Of a stretch of 64,000 bases of DNA, positions 1-10,479 are shown in pieces. The position numbers were made by a program, and so were the translations under genes. The stretch comes from Aradus depressus (Eukaryota > Arthropoda > Insecta > Hemiptera > Aradidae), in the NCBI GenBank assembly GCA_963662175.1, contig OY759221.1, forward strand, positions 14,919,027 through 14,983,026. The letters are read 5' to 3'. Positions within the stretch are counted from its first letter, which is position 1; each line of letters starts with the position of its first letter. The notes below the pieces were generated by a model. The model was not told where the DNA came from. It saw only the letters and a program-made list of their open reading frames with translations, and ran no database searches.

Positions 1-533
1 CCCTCTAAAGACAACACCTATTGTTTTTCAGCCAAAGAGGCCAAAGGTTAGGGAAGGCTTGACACAAAAACTTTAATAACTGCCATTGTAATAAATTTAT
101 TGACATGAAATTCGATATATATATATATATTCAAATCCATGTAAGGATATCAACTATTGATTTTCAGCGGGATTAGCCGAATGATAGGTGGGGATCAGAG
201 GGGGGTTCAACCTGAAAATCCCAATAACTTCCGATGTAATGAACGTATAGACCTGAAATTTTATATTTAAATTCAAAACCATGTAAGGATGACACCTATT
301 AATTTTCCGAGAAATCAACTGAAGGAAAGAAGAGGGGCTCGACTCAAATCCCCTTATAACTGCCTATGTAATGTATCAACTAAAATTCAGTATGAGAATT
401 CAGAAACGACTATGTAAGTCAAATATTGAGTTTCAGCCCAAATGATCTTATGCCTTTGGAGGAAGAGCGAATCTATATTTGATTAATTATTGCTGGGGAA
501 GTACATAGTTGTTGATCCACCGACGTCTTTCTG
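1..533 (-). repeat. Family A copy, left edge cut by window
   Basis: Three internal monomers can be followed by their shared phrase 'taactgcc(g/t)atgtaat' near 72, 221 and 354, so the spacing is about 133-149 bases. The copy ends at 505-530 with the conserved 'gctggggaagtacat' block and a degraded GGTGATTCACC palindrome. Orientation is reversed relative to the copy at 6029. Confidence 0.75.
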
Positions 534-673
534 TTTTCAATGGAGCAGGATACACAACGTTTTATTTTTTATTCGTGGATCACAAGGAGTTTTATAATTA
601 AGAAACCTGCATGTTATTTTAAGGATAGATCAACTTCAAAAAAATGTCTATGTGGTATCCAAATATTAACTTG

Positions 674-700
674 GGGCGGGGGGGGGGGGGGGGGGGGGGC
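674..700. repeat. Poly-G run
   Basis: Nearly pure G run of about 23 bases after 'cttggggc'. Similar C or G runs recur at 5512, 11308, 14658, 24609, 36337 and 44990. Confidence 0.9.
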
Positions 701-730
701 AGGCATTAATGTATGGCATAGAACCTGACA

Positions 731-1143
731 AGTTTAAAAATATATACCGGGAGGGGGGCTACGGATGGCGGGAGTTGAAAAAAAAAGTGTTTAGGGAGGA
801 GAGTGGGGGAGACAAAGTTATTTATTCTTCAAGAATAAAGAAAAGTTATAGGCAACGCCGGGTAACCAGCTAGTTATATAGTGTGAGTTAACTTGTCGGA
901 AAAAGACAAATAGTTGAACAACATGGATGGAGCCGTCCTTAAGGTCTGTCTGGAGGTGGTGAAGGAGATCGGCTCTGTCCCTGTGTGGTCGGAAGACATG
1001 ACACCCCCAGCTGCTGGACACCTCGGTCTAGCTCTCTCCTGCAGGAGATGTCCTGGTTATGTTCATATTAATTAAAGCTATCGTATCATATATGACACTG
1101 ACGTAAAAAGTAATAATAACGAAAATATTTGAATAGAATAGGA
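731..1143. other. Unassigned upstream segment
   Basis: No repeat family was recognised. A short + strand frame opens at 923 (MDGAVLKVCLEVVKE...) and runs about 50 codons, and GC is somewhat higher at 920-1060 than around it. It could be a fragment of an unknown element or a non-coding upstream exon. Nothing distinguishes these. Confidence 0.3.
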
Positions 1144-1146
1144 GGG

Positions 1147-1659
1147 CGCCGCACAGTGTGAAATTTATGAGTTTTGATTTTCAAAATTCGAGCCCCCGCT
1201 CAATTTTTGATCAATTTGGATGAAAACTAGGTGCAAAATATTTGTGAAAGCTGGCTTTTTATCAGATAACTGCAGGTTTCACAACGAAGGTATTATATGC
1301 CAATGGCAAAAATAGCCAATATATTGAATTTGGACCACTTTAGGTCAAAATGACAACATTAGGACCACTTTTGGCTAAAATAAATATTGAATTCGTAATC
1401 AGCGATCCAAAAAACATTCATTTAAGTTGTAAAAATTCGTTAACATAAATTAGACAAAAAAATTAAATTTTTTAAAAATTTTCGCGGGGTTTGGCAGCTG
1501 TCAATTGGCATATAATACCTTGATTGTGAAACCTGCAGTTACCTGATAAAAATCCAGCTTTCACAAATATTTTGCACCTAGTTTCATCCAAATTGATCAA
1601 AAATTGAGCGGGGGCTCGAATTTTGAAAATCAAAACTCATAAATTTCACACTGTGCGGC
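1147..1659. mobile_element. Long-TIR foldback element inserted in a SINE-1 head
   Basis: The left arm starts CGCCGCACAGTGTGAAATTT and returns as its reverse complement ending at 1659. The arms stay matched for about 170 bases (gagcccccgctc, aggtgcaaaatatttgtgaaagctgg, aactgcaggtttcac). The centre holds AT-rich unique sequence with 'ggaccacttt' twice. No coding frame is present, so it is non-autonomous. The class is unknown, and a target duplication cannot be set because both flanks read GGC/GCC. Confidence 0.8.
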
Positions 1660-1712
1660 GGTAGTTCAGTGGTATGCATGCTTGCTTATTGAGCTCAGAA
1701 TAGCGGGTTTAG
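1656..1712 (+). mobile_element. SINE-1 head remnant
   Basis: Reads 'ggcggtagttcagtggtatg...ttgcttattgagctcag...gcgggttt', the tRNA-like A-box half of SINE-1, broken off inside the B box. The missing first bases (gagggcgc) lie at 1141-1148, on the other side of the foldback element, so that element split this SINE. Confidence 0.7.
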
Positions 1713-2099
1713 AAAATATAAAATGTCTTTATTAAATGTTAGAAATTAATTTATCTGAATTAATTATACGTTTTACCGATTCATCCTTATTCACCTTACA
1801 ATTACGAAAAAAATAATAATGGCCGCTTATCATGTAGGGAGATGGTGTCCGTACCATCCTAGCAAAGGGGGTGTTATATGGGCCTTCAGGCATTGGATAA
1901 TATGGGTACAAAACCAATCCCTGCAATAAATCAATCCACCGTGCTGAACAAGGTTCACCAAGTCAGAGGATGGACACACAATTTTCGTTTTTTCGATTTT
2001 TTCCAATGTCACCGCAAAATAAGCATATTATCATCTTCAGATGAAGACATCTGGTACAAGGAACACAATGATACTGAGGTTACTTTGGTGTGAGAGGTT
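1713..2099. other. Unassigned segment upstream of promoter region
   Basis: AT-rich at first, then ordinary unique-looking sequence up to the GC-rich block. No repeat, exon or motif could be supported. Confidence 0.4.
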
Positions 2100-2667
2100 G
2101 CAGATTTCCATTTGCCGGTTGCTGGTTGCTCTGGTATGAGAGCCGACAAGGAAGGCAGGTTGATGTGTAGTGCCAGTGCCAACGGTGGTGTAGTGCGGCA
2201 GCCGGCAGGTCGATCCGAGTCTGACCCTCCACCGCCAGATGGCAGGCCGGCCCCCGTTCGATCTCACCCCCACCACTCCTCCCTGTCTAGTCCCCGCCGC
2301 GACTCCGTAGTGTTCACTTGATTCCGTGGCTAGTCTCCGTCTTTAGACACTATACTCCTTTTCTTAGTGTGTAGTTTTTTTCTCGAATATTTTCCCTTTT
2401 TTTCGAAAAAAAAAAAATATATATACAAAAAATTATATTCCGAAAAAAAAATATTTCTGTTGAAAAAAAAGTATATACGAACGTCAGCACCGAATCACTG
2501 CATCAATTGTGAAGTTTGGACTTGGCACTTATCTATTGGAATCATTCTTGCATCTCTCTCACTGCACTTCTTCGTTTAGTTACCTGTGGTTGTATAGTAT
2601 TGGTGTTCCTGAGTTTGACAGCTCCAGTTTATAAGTTTCTGTTAAAAAAAAGGTTAAAATAGTGATC
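2100..2667 (+). promoter_or_regulatory. Probable promoter and 5' leader of the Rbp6-like gene
   Basis: A GC- and CpG-rich block (about 2110-2340) stands out from the AT-rich surroundings and lies just upstream of the first coding exon. It is followed by an A-rich stretch (2400-2475) and a leader of ordinary composition to the ATG at 2668. I could not place a transcription start: no convincing TATA box, and initiator-like TCA matches at 2484 and 2550 are too weak to choose between. Part of the leader could itself be spliced. Confidence 0.5.
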
Positions 2668-2729
2668 ATGATGGAATCGCAGGGTCAAGAAGTCGTCGCA
2701 GGGCCTGCGGAAGTACCCAACGATCCAGG
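2668..2729 (+). CDS. Rbp6: Musashi/Rbp6-family RNA-binding protein, first coding exon
   Basis: Encodes the short N-terminal tail (MMESQGQEVV... to ...VPNDPG) before RRM1 of a Musashi-type protein. These proteins bind 3' UTR motifs of target mRNAs through two RRMs and control translation in stem cells and neurons. There are two adjacent ATGs (2668, 2671); the second has A at -3 and G at +4. The exon stops after 20 codons plus two bases (CCA GG) at the donor GG|GTATGT (2730). Those two bases are completed by the first G of the exon at 58402 to give Gly, so the phases match exactly. The NDPG-KMFIGGLSWQTSP junction is characteristic of vertebrate MSI2 and insect Rbp6, whereas Drosophila msi begins RRM1 differently. 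The tail is family-typical in length but variable, so identity rests mainly on the junction and on exon 2. Confidence 0.85.
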
Positions 2730-2863
2730 GTATGTTTGTTTATCTTTTTTAAAAATTTATTTTTCTTTACTTATAATTTGCCTTCGGCTGAATATACCTG
2801 TTTTAGGTCTAGTGGCAGAGAACACGTGCAAATGTGTTGTCACATAGCGAATGTGTTGAGTTT

Positions 2864-3000
2864 TGCATTTGGCGGTTTGGAGCATGCTCACAAAGGCTTG
2901 GTTTCCCACGAGGTCACCGGTCCACCTCATTCACCCCCCCCTCCCGCTCCGCGCCGCCGCCCCCCCTACCTCCGCGAATCTTCCTCCAATCTCAGTTATT
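2864..3000 (+). promoter_or_regulatory. GC-rich start of intron 1
   Basis: C-rich and CpG-rich stretch (ctcccgctccgcgccgccgc at its core) 200 bases inside intron 1, continuing the GC-rich character of the promoter area. First-intron regulatory DNA is plausible but not shown by any specific site. Confidence 0.35.
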
Positions 3001-3231
3001 ATAAAGCTGTCTGCTGAGCTGTTCTGTAAGATCACTCCAAGAAGGCCCCTAGTGAGCTAACAGTACAGAACGATCTGGGAACCATATGTTCCACATTGAC
3101 TGGGGAATCCAAACTGTAATAAACAGTGAAGAAAACATCCCACCCAAGAATAAATAAGACATATATATATATATGAGGATGTGTCGAAGAGTAATGGAGT
3201 TGAATAATGAGTGTACATGAAGGGTAAAAAA

Positions 3232-3785
3232 ATGTCGGTGAATCACCGGCGATGTGCTTCTCTCTCTTCAAAACCAATGGGCCGTTTGTGCTAAACAACT
3301 ATAGTTGGCCTAAATAGGGGCTTCTGAATCATAAAACTAAATTTTGTGTCGATACATTCATTACAACGGCAGTTATTGAGATTTTTGAGCCAAGCCACCC
3401 TCCTCTGATCCCCCTTACCTTCGACCGATTCCGCTGAAAATTGATATGTGTCGTCCTAATGGGGTTTTGAATTTACATATAAAATTTCTTCTCAATACAA
3501 TCATTTCAACGGCAGTTATTAGATTTTTTGTGTTAAGCACCTCTCTAATCCCCCCCTTCCCTTTGACCCATGTGATTGAAAGTCCATAGATGTCATTTTT
3601 ATGGGGTTCTGGATACACATATAACATTTCGTGTCGATATATTGATTATATTGGGGATTATTATTTTCACAGACACATGCTCACACAGAAAGATTTTAAA
3701 TTTTTGGAATCAGAAAGAAACATGAATTTTAACCGATTACAGAACTTTCCTTATACCTCGTATGCCTGGGGAAGTAAAACGCTCT
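3232..3785 (+). repeat. Family A copy, both ends present
   Basis: Begins with the palindrome-bearing end 'gtcggtgaatcaccggc', then internal monomers with 'cattacaacggcagttattgag' and 'aatcccccc'. It ends with 'cttatacctcgtatgcctggggaagtaaaac', a degraded form of the hairpin end. Monomers are separated by 'ggggttttgaatttacatat' phrases. Confidence 0.75.
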
Positions 3786-4296
3786 CTGACTTGCAGGTAG
3801 TGCTGAACTGCGTTATCTTATATTTACTCCATTCACACATTACGAAACTTCAGTAACTGTCATCCTTTCTTACATTTTTTGATTACACTGGTATTTAACG
3901 CAAGTTTGTATAACGATTACCCCGGTTACGGTTAACCCGAGCAAAAAAAAAATCCTTTGGAAAATTATTTTCCTAGCTTGAACCATTATTATTGGCCCTC
4001 GGTCCACCCAGGAGCACTTGTGCAAACAATATTTTCATTTGGGGAAGTGCTTTTACAATGTTTTTCTTGGATTGTTTCCATCTTGGTGACATGTTTGGTG
4101 ATATCGCCATTAAAGAGACAGGTTTTTAAAAAATAAGTCCTAGGTATTTTAAGTCACATTTGCCTATAATTAAAAACCATATTTATCGTATTTTTTTTGT
4201 ACTATGAGAAAAATGTCAAAGGAGGGTGGGGGTGAGGGGAGCGGCCCCCCTTAAATCTGATTATACATATATTTCTAGCTCAATATAATATTTTGT
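3786..4296. other. Unassigned intronic sequence
   Basis: AT-rich with one G-rich patch (4219-4250, ggagggtgggggtgagggga). No repeat family or exon recognised. Confidence 0.4.
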
Positions 4297-4401
4297 ACAT
4301 GTTAGATCGTCGACATATGAGAAGAAAGGAACGGTTTTTCTCCATTATTAGTTATATCCATTTTAGATTTTATAATAATAATTCAAACTATATATATATA
4401 G

Positions 4402-4475
<74 letters not shown>

Positions 4476-4597
4476 CATTGTATATAATATAAAATAATTA
4501 TTATTATAAAACCTCATAAAATCTAAAATGGATATAACTAATAATGGATAAAAACATTTTTTTTTCTCATATGTCGACGATCTAACATCTAACATGT
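4297..4597. mobile_element. Foldback element with AT microsatellite core
   Basis: Left arm 'catgttagatcgtcgacata' continues to 'gttatatccattttagatttt' and is repeated in reverse complement at about 4500-4597. The two arms of roughly 85-110 bases enclose an (AT)n run at 4390-4470. The right arm carries a small duplication (ctaacatctaacatg). Coding frames across this region are artefacts of the AT run. Confidence 0.8.

Positions 4598-4646
<49 letters not shown>
4596..4646. repeat. (AT)n microsatellite
   Basis: Second AT dinucleotide run directly beside the right arm of the foldback element. Confidence 0.9.
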
Positions 4647-4652
<6 letters not shown>

Positions 4653-4679
4653 GTTCTTAAGTAGAGTCTCTTGAGAACA

Positions 4680-4950
4680 AAATTCACGTATTCTACACCA
4701 TATTAAACCCCATCTGTACTTACGGTAGCGAGATATATGGGGATCACCCAAAAAATCAAACATACAACACCTTCAGTCACTACATTAGACTACGCCACAT
4801 AGCCGATGAGCCATTTTACGTTTCCAATCTCACATTACATAATGACCTTAACATCGCATTTGTACCCTCTGTTATCAGGACACGCTATCAAAATTTTCAC
4901 AACAAACTCCACTCATTCAACAATTACCCACAAATATATTATACATTTTA
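4680..4950 (+). pseudogene. Jockey-like LINE, reverse transcriptase C-terminal remnant
   Basis: Translated in pieces this reads ILNPICTYGSE, then (one frame over) IWGSPKKSNIQHLQSL, then back to IRLRHIADEPFYVSNLTLHN and DLNIAFVPSVIRTRY. The order K-P-x-x-TYG, WGS, SN, then (A)xx(W/F)YVSN...H-DLNI is the region after the RT domain in Jockey-clade non-LTR elements. At least two frameshifts make it dead. The same segment recurs at 63757-64000. Confidence 0.75.
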
Positions 4951-4957
4951 TTATAGG

Positions 4958-5553
4958 GAGGGGCGTAGCCAGTGCGTGCCCTCCCCTGTCCAGAGCAAAC
5001 CATGATAAAAATTAAATAAACTAAAAAAATAGTTTTTATTAAAAATGGATTGCTTGCTAGTTACCAATAGGATCTTCAAATTTCCCGTGCGTCTGATTCC
5101 TAAATCAGCAATCAGCTGGTACATAAATGTACATGTACAAAACAAGTCATATTAAATTTATTTAAATATATATGAATTCGATCATTTCATTTCCTCGCTC
5201 AAAATCGTCATTTATGTTATACTTTATACTCTTAAAGCTGATTTTACATGCAATGCTCAGCAGCAGCAAATGCACGCTATTGGATGTGAATCATTTAATT
5301 CTAAAAGCACAGAAACCATAGAGTGAATTGCTGCTGCTGCGCTTTGCATTTTTGCTGCTCATGTAAAGTCAACTTAAGTATTACAGTCAGTGGTTACCTC
5401 AGGGGGAGCTTCTAGAGCTCCGAGTCTCCCAAATTATTAACAAAAAGTCTGCAACGCTTACTGCTGTGCCCCCGGGAGTGTATACCCCCCACCCTCGTAA
5501 CTTAACTTTGCCCCCCCCCCCCCCCCCTGCTCAAAATCCTGGCTACGCCTCTG
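4958..5553. mobile_element. hAT-like MITE (CAGAGGCGTAGCC termini)
   Basis: Left end GAGGGGCGTAGCCAG and right end CTGGCTACGCCTCTG are inverted copies of a CAGAGGCGTAGCCAGG terminus. Flanking 8-mers (attatagg, actagggg) agree only partly, so the target duplication is decayed or shifted. About 596 bases, no transposase. Carries a poly-C run near its right end and a smaller foldback element inside. Confidence 0.65.
5231..5378. mobile_element. CAG-rich foldback element nested in the MITE
   Basis: Left 'cttaaagctgattttacatg' followed by cagcagcagcaaatgc is mirrored by 'gctgctgctgcgctttgcat' and 'catgtaaagtcaacttaag'. Arms of about 55 bases with a short loop around 5290-5330. The CAG/CTG runs lie within the stem. 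Confidence 0.7.
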
Positions 5554-6028
5554 ACTAGGGGTATAAGAAAGTCAAAATAAAGTAGTTTTATTTATGGGTA
5601 ATAAGAAGTTTACTACATTAGAAATAATTAGCTATTTTGTCCTTATTAACCCTCTCAAAATGGACATCCTATCTTAGAGAATTATACATGTAGATTGACA
5701 AAATGGCTATCTTTCATTGATATCATTTTTAAGGTTCTGTAGTTCGAAGACCGAGAGTTAATCAGTGAGGGTATGACGTCTAGTCCACTGGTGTTATCTT
5801 GGAAACTTTTTAACATGTATAACTCAAAATTTGCACCATGTTTAGGGGCTCTATGAACAACCTAGCGAAAAATCAAATGGGTAAAAAATATATATCAAAC
5901 AAGTTAAATTTGCTGCAAAATAGTAAGCAAATCTTTGTTAAGTTGGATAATAATTATAAAAAAAACCAATTTCGAGAAAACCAACATTATTTTTTAATAT
6001 GTTTGTAAAACAAAAGTAAAAAAAAAGT
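5554..6028. other. Unassigned intronic sequence
   Basis: AT-rich with plain A runs at 5950 and 6010. Nothing recognised. Confidence 0.4.
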
Positions 6029-7005
6029 GTTCGGTATATCACCGGGAATGTACTTCCCCAGGACGAATTAATCAATTAACTTTTCGCTTCCCCTCCAAAT
6101 TCATTTGATCGTCTGGGCTAATATTCAACAGTTCACTTACATAAGGGCTCCTAAATCCTCATACTAAATTTTATGTCGATGAATTCATTATATCGGCGGT
6201 TATTGGGGTTTTTGAATTGAGGCCCCTCCCCTGAACCTCCCTTCCCTTCAGCCAATATCGCTGGAATGTGACAGGTTATGTCCTCATTGGTTTTTGACTT
6301 TAAATCTGAAATTTCATGTCGATACATTCATTACATCGAGAGCTATTGTGTTTTTTGAGTTAAGCCCCTTGTCTGATCCCCCCTTCCATTCTGCCGATTC
6401 CGCTGAAAATTAAAAAGTGTCGTCCTTATGGGGTTTTGAATTCACATATGAAATTTTGTGTCGATAAATTCATTTAATTTAGGAACAATCGTTAAATTTT
6501 TTTCTGATTTTTTCTGTTGAAAGAGCAGTAGGCTCAAAACCTCCAAAAGGAGAGGCTTTTGTTCTAAAAGAATGTCAATAAAGTTATTTTATTTATTTTT
6601 AAATTCTTTACAACTGCAGTTATTATATAACCCTAATCCCACTCTCCTTTGGCCGAAAATCGATAGGTGTTGTCCTTATGGGGTTACAGTCATATTTATA
6701 AAATTTCTTGTCAATACATTCATTCTATTAGCAGTCATCCTGGCATGCTCCTGCATTAGCAATCAATCCCCCCTTTCGTTAAATCGATTTGGCTGAAAAA
6801 CAATAAGTGTCGTCGTTAGCGAGTTTTAGATTCACATATAAAATTTTGTGTCGATACATTCATTCTATCGGGAGTTATCATGTTCACAGACAGTCTTTTT
6901 TTTCATATTTCGAATCAAGAGGTCGAAAAACATGAAATTTCTTTGAATACTCAACATTGAATTTCTGGCAGATTACATAACATCCTCTATACGAAATAAC
7001 GTATG
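6029..7005 (+). repeat. Family A copy, near full length (about 980 bp)
   Basis: Shows the whole plan of the family. The start is 'tatcaccgggaatgtacttcccca' (palindrome half and TIR), then 'attaatcaattaacttttcgc'. At least four monomers follow, marked by 'cattca(t/c)...tatcggcggttatt' and 'gggtttttga...ttaagcccc'. A tail has 'gtcgaaaaacatgaaatttc' and 'gattacataacatcctctatacg'. The final GGGGAAGTA is lost. Confidence 0.75.
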
Positions 7006-7403
7006 AAATGAAACGACAAAAAATTAATTATATCTCAGAGCTTCTGGTGGTGGGATTGTGATCTAAACATTACAGTCTATATAGACAGGTCAATATTTAT
7101 ATTATGAAAAAAAAAATAAGACAGCCAGAGACTTGATCATTTTGTTTGAATCTATAAAAAGTTTGTGAAAAGACAGAACTGAATGAACATTAGGAACTGT
7201 GGAGAAAAAGGAACATTTTGAGGGAGGCTCAGTGGAATATTATTGAGGAACCTCTTTGAAATCTTTCCCAGAGCACAGATTAAACCCGCTCAGCAAAGCA
7301 ATTTTCTCAGTTCCAACGTTTTTTTCCTTTTCTGTAGACGCCAAGTCTTTTATATTTATTCCAAGTGAATGTAGCTTTTTTGTTATAGATTACTTATTGT
7401 AAT
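7006..7403. other. Unassigned intronic sequence
   Basis: Unique-looking, AT-rich. No supported feature. Confidence 0.4.
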
Positions 7404-7500
7404 GAGGGCGCGCCGGTAGCTCAGAGGTTTGCTTACTTAGCTCAAAATCACTGGTTCAAAACCCGGCCGCAGCCCTAATGTTTTTTGATGTGTAAACATC
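7404..7500 (+). mobile_element. SINE-1-type tRNA-like head with a different body
   Basis: 'gcgccggtagctcagaggtttgcttacttagctcaaaatcactggttcaaaacccggccg' keeps the A box (TAGCTCAGAGG) and B box (GGTTCAAAACC). The body that follows (7470-7555, 'tcggtaggggctatgtcagacc') differs from other SINE-1 copies, so this may be a second subfamily. A (TG)n tract follows at 7557-7577, then a small GCGCGC hairpin. Confidence 0.65.
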
Positions 7501-7619
7501 TCGGTAGGGGCTATGTCAGACCATCAGAGCGTAAGTCTCGTTGATGTGCATGCGTAATTGTGTGTGTGTGTGTGTGTCGGACGGTTGCGCGCGTAGCGCA
7601 CACACAACTACACACTACT

Positions 7620-8384
7620 TTATCTCTGATGTCAGCTGTTTTTGAGCATTTCTACGTTCATGGGATCAGAAAGTGAAACAATAAAACAACTCTAAAAAAA
7701 CATGATCAGATATAATATTGTATTTTTACATTATTGATCATATTTACCGTTGTAGTGAATTTAACTAAAATATCAATATTACGAACTATAAAATGATCTT
7801 TCGGTAGGAACCTTTTAGGTTAAGATGCTTCGATAGCTTAAATTTGCCACAATAAATAAAATTTGTGGTAAAAGAAAATAATATACCAGTGTACATCTAT
7901 AAAAATATAGTATAATATTTCGATATATAATATACTATTGTTGTTAATATATAATAATAATAACTGCTGAAAATATCGATCATTAAATAATATATTTTTG
8001 TCATATCACAAATATAATGTTTTTACCCATTTCAGGAGATAGCGAACAGCTTATTTCATTTTTAAATGACAAACTTAATCTACAAATGAATACGAATCGA
8101 AGCATTTCAACAATAAATTCGAAAACTACCATCGACGCTGTATTCTCTTAGAGACACTACAATCACAGTAGTATATATCTTATTTTAGCTATCACAAACC
8201 TATAATTTCATGTATAAAATAAATTTAAGAACAATAAATTTGAAAGTTTAATTCTTCATGCTATTTTTCTTATTGTATCATTATAAAACAATTTTTAATC
8301 AAAATCAACGCACGACAACAAATTTTTTAAACTAAAGCATGTTTAAACATCAATTCTCGTGAGTATCGCGTTACTCACGCATTA
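7620..8384. other. AT-rich unassigned intronic sequence
   Basis: Very AT-rich with TATA-type short repeats at 7880-8000. No exon or repeat family recognised. Confidence 0.4.
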
Positions 8385-8573
8385 CTTTTTTTTTTGTCTG
8401 GGGGTGAAAAATCTTTTAGCACTCGTTCGGATAGCACGTTAAGCGATGGTCACGAGCCTGTACGATGTTCGTGAAAGATCCCTATCCTAGGTGAATAAAA
8501 ATTTAGGACTCCCATGGTCGGGCCCATTTAGCAATGTAGTAAGCGAGCGGGCATGAGTCGCAATATCAAACTA
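8385..8573 (+). mobile_element. SINE-1 body, head missing
   Basis: Recognised by 'acgttaagcgatggtcacgagcctgtacgatg', 'ccctatcctaggtgaataaaaatttagg' and 'gggcatgagtcgcaat'. An internal deletion removes the stretch between 'cccat' and 'gtagtaagcg'. Confidence 0.75.
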
Positions 8574-8797
8574 ATTAAAAATGAAATAATGAAATCGCAA
8601 AATGGAAGGGAGATGGCGCGAAAAAATGTATTTTGAATTATTTTGACAAAATTTTAAATAAATTATTCGCTTTCTCGCAGCGTTAAAAATTAAACAGTCT
8701 TCTACATAGTCAAATTTGGTATCAATTAAAGGATTATGAGAGTAACTTCTGAAAATCCACTTTTTAGTTTTCTCAAGTGATTCTAGTTCTCGTAATG

Positions 8798-9247
8798 GCG
8801 TCGGAAAACCGGATTCCGAAAATGAAAAAATAAATAAAATTCTGTCTGTATATGTTTTTGTCTGTGAATGCATCAACACGAAATTTTATGTGTGTATCCA
8901 GAACCCCATAATATGGATAACTCCTATTGAGGAGGGCTCAATTCAAAAACCCCAATAACTACCGATGTAATGAATGTATCGACCTGAAATTTTATATTTA
9001 AATTCAAAAGACTATAAGGCACAGATCTATTAATTTTCTTCAAAATCGATAGAAGGGTAGTGGGGGATCACGGGAGGGGGACGCGATTCAAAAACCCTAG
9101 AAATGACAATGTAATGAACGTATCAACACAAAATTCACAACCCTCTATGTAAGTCAACTATTGATTTTTAGCCCAAGCGGTCGGTTGGTTTTAGAGGGAG
9201 AGCGACAACTTAACATTGCTGTTGACTCTCCGACGAATGTTTTTTGT
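8798..9247 (-). repeat. Family A copy, reverse
   Basis: Starts at 'gtcggaaaaccggattccgaaaatg', passes two monomers ('aataactaccgatgtaatgaatgtatcgacc' at 8957) and ends in 'agcccaagcggtcggttggttttagagggagagcgacaa' before a worn palindrome end. Confidence 0.75.
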
Positions 9248-9529
9248 GTATTTCATGTTTTAAATTGTGCCAATGTCGCTCCTAAATAAGAGTGAACAAA
9301 AAAATTAAAAGCTCTGCAATTATTTGTTGCTAGTTGAGTAACTCTGAAAGATAGGATTGTTTACTACCTCAACATCTGCCTCACTATAAAGTTCTTATGT
9401 TGGTTGAGTGTTTCATTCATACTTTTGTCTGGAAGCCTTCCTTTCATTCCTGCCTGCTCTTATGGCTCTTTAGAATCTATGGCCTGCCTATGGGATCTGT
9501 AGTATTTTCGTATGATATATTGATAAAAC

Positions 9530-9728
9530 AAAATACGTTGTCTTCCCACTGTTTTATTTCTCACCAAAACCGGTTATCAACAGTGCCATCATCAGTGGCA
9601 CATCTCACCCGTACAGCATACAATCTAAAGGAGTGTTGGTCTTAGACTCTACACTGTACGTGTGTTATGTGCCACCAAATGGGGTTCTGGTCGCAAATAA
9701 AACAGTGGTAAGACAACTTTTGTTTCTA
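9530..9728. mobile_element. Short inverted-repeat element with CTGATGATG...ACCGGTT halves
   Basis: Left half (read on the - strand) GTGCCACTGATGATGGCAC, then AACCGGTTTTGGTGAGAAAT and AAACAGTGGGAAGACAACG. The right half (9681-9728) repeats GGTTCTGGTCGCAAATAAAA and CAGTGGTAAGACAAC in + sense. The same half-unit occurs alone at 47388 and paired at 62596. Confidence 0.65.
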
Positions 9729-9845
9729 TGAGAAATCTCGTCCCACATCTTACTATTACATATGGTAAATATTGAATTTCTAGCAAAGAAATAGATTTAA
9801 CTGTGTCTACAATATGTTACGAAAGGATGGATGCAATCACTGTCA

Positions 9846-10400
9846 ACATACTTCCCCAGCGCGAACTAAGGTTTTGCTCTCCCTCTGTAATCAATATACT
9901 CATTTGGTTGAAAATCGATACGAATCTTACTCTTCTGAATCATTATACATCAATCATGCCGATATGTTCATCACATCGGTATTTAAAAAGATTTTTGAGT
10001 TGAGCCTAATCCTCTGACCCCCCACATATACAAATTCGTGTCAATATATGCATTTCATCGGTAGTTATTAGGGTTTTTATGTTATACCTTCCTCTTCGGC
10101 CGATTTGCCTGAAAAACAATAAGGGTCGTTCTTATGGGGTTTGTGTGTCCGAGTATGTGTATTTGTGTGTCTGTGAACCCAATGACTCCCGATAGAATGA
10201 AAGTATCAACACGAAATTTTATATGTGTATTCAGAACCCCATAAGAGCGACATCTATACACACCGATAGGAAATTGTATTAATTTTTTTGGAATCAGGGT
10301 GTTGGAAGCATGAAATACTGGTGAAAACTCAGCTTCGAATTTGAGACCGATTATATAACTTCTTCTATATTTCGTATAGCTGGGAAAGTAAACAGTCCTT
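9846..10400 (+). repeat. Family A copy with an internal inverted block
   Basis: Starts 'tacttccccagcgcgaacta' and ends 'atttcgtatagctgggaaagta', so both TIR ends are visible. The middle (about 10140-10270, 'gtgtctgtgaacccaatgactcccgatagaatg') is in the opposite orientation to the ends, so this copy is a mosaic. Confidence 0.7.
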
Positions 10401-10479
10401 TCGTCGGATGAAAATTTTTTGTTGATTTGAAAAATAAATTGTATTCTGGGACTGAAGACCACACCTAAGAATAAATACA

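Noticed and set aside
4383..4763. 126-codon - strand frame
   Set aside because: Most of it is Ile-Tyr repeats from the AT microsatellites and the arm of a foldback element; no gene.
7557..7620. GCGCGC hairpin and (TG)n as a regulatory structure
   Set aside because: Adjoins a SINE head and is explained by microsatellite sequence.
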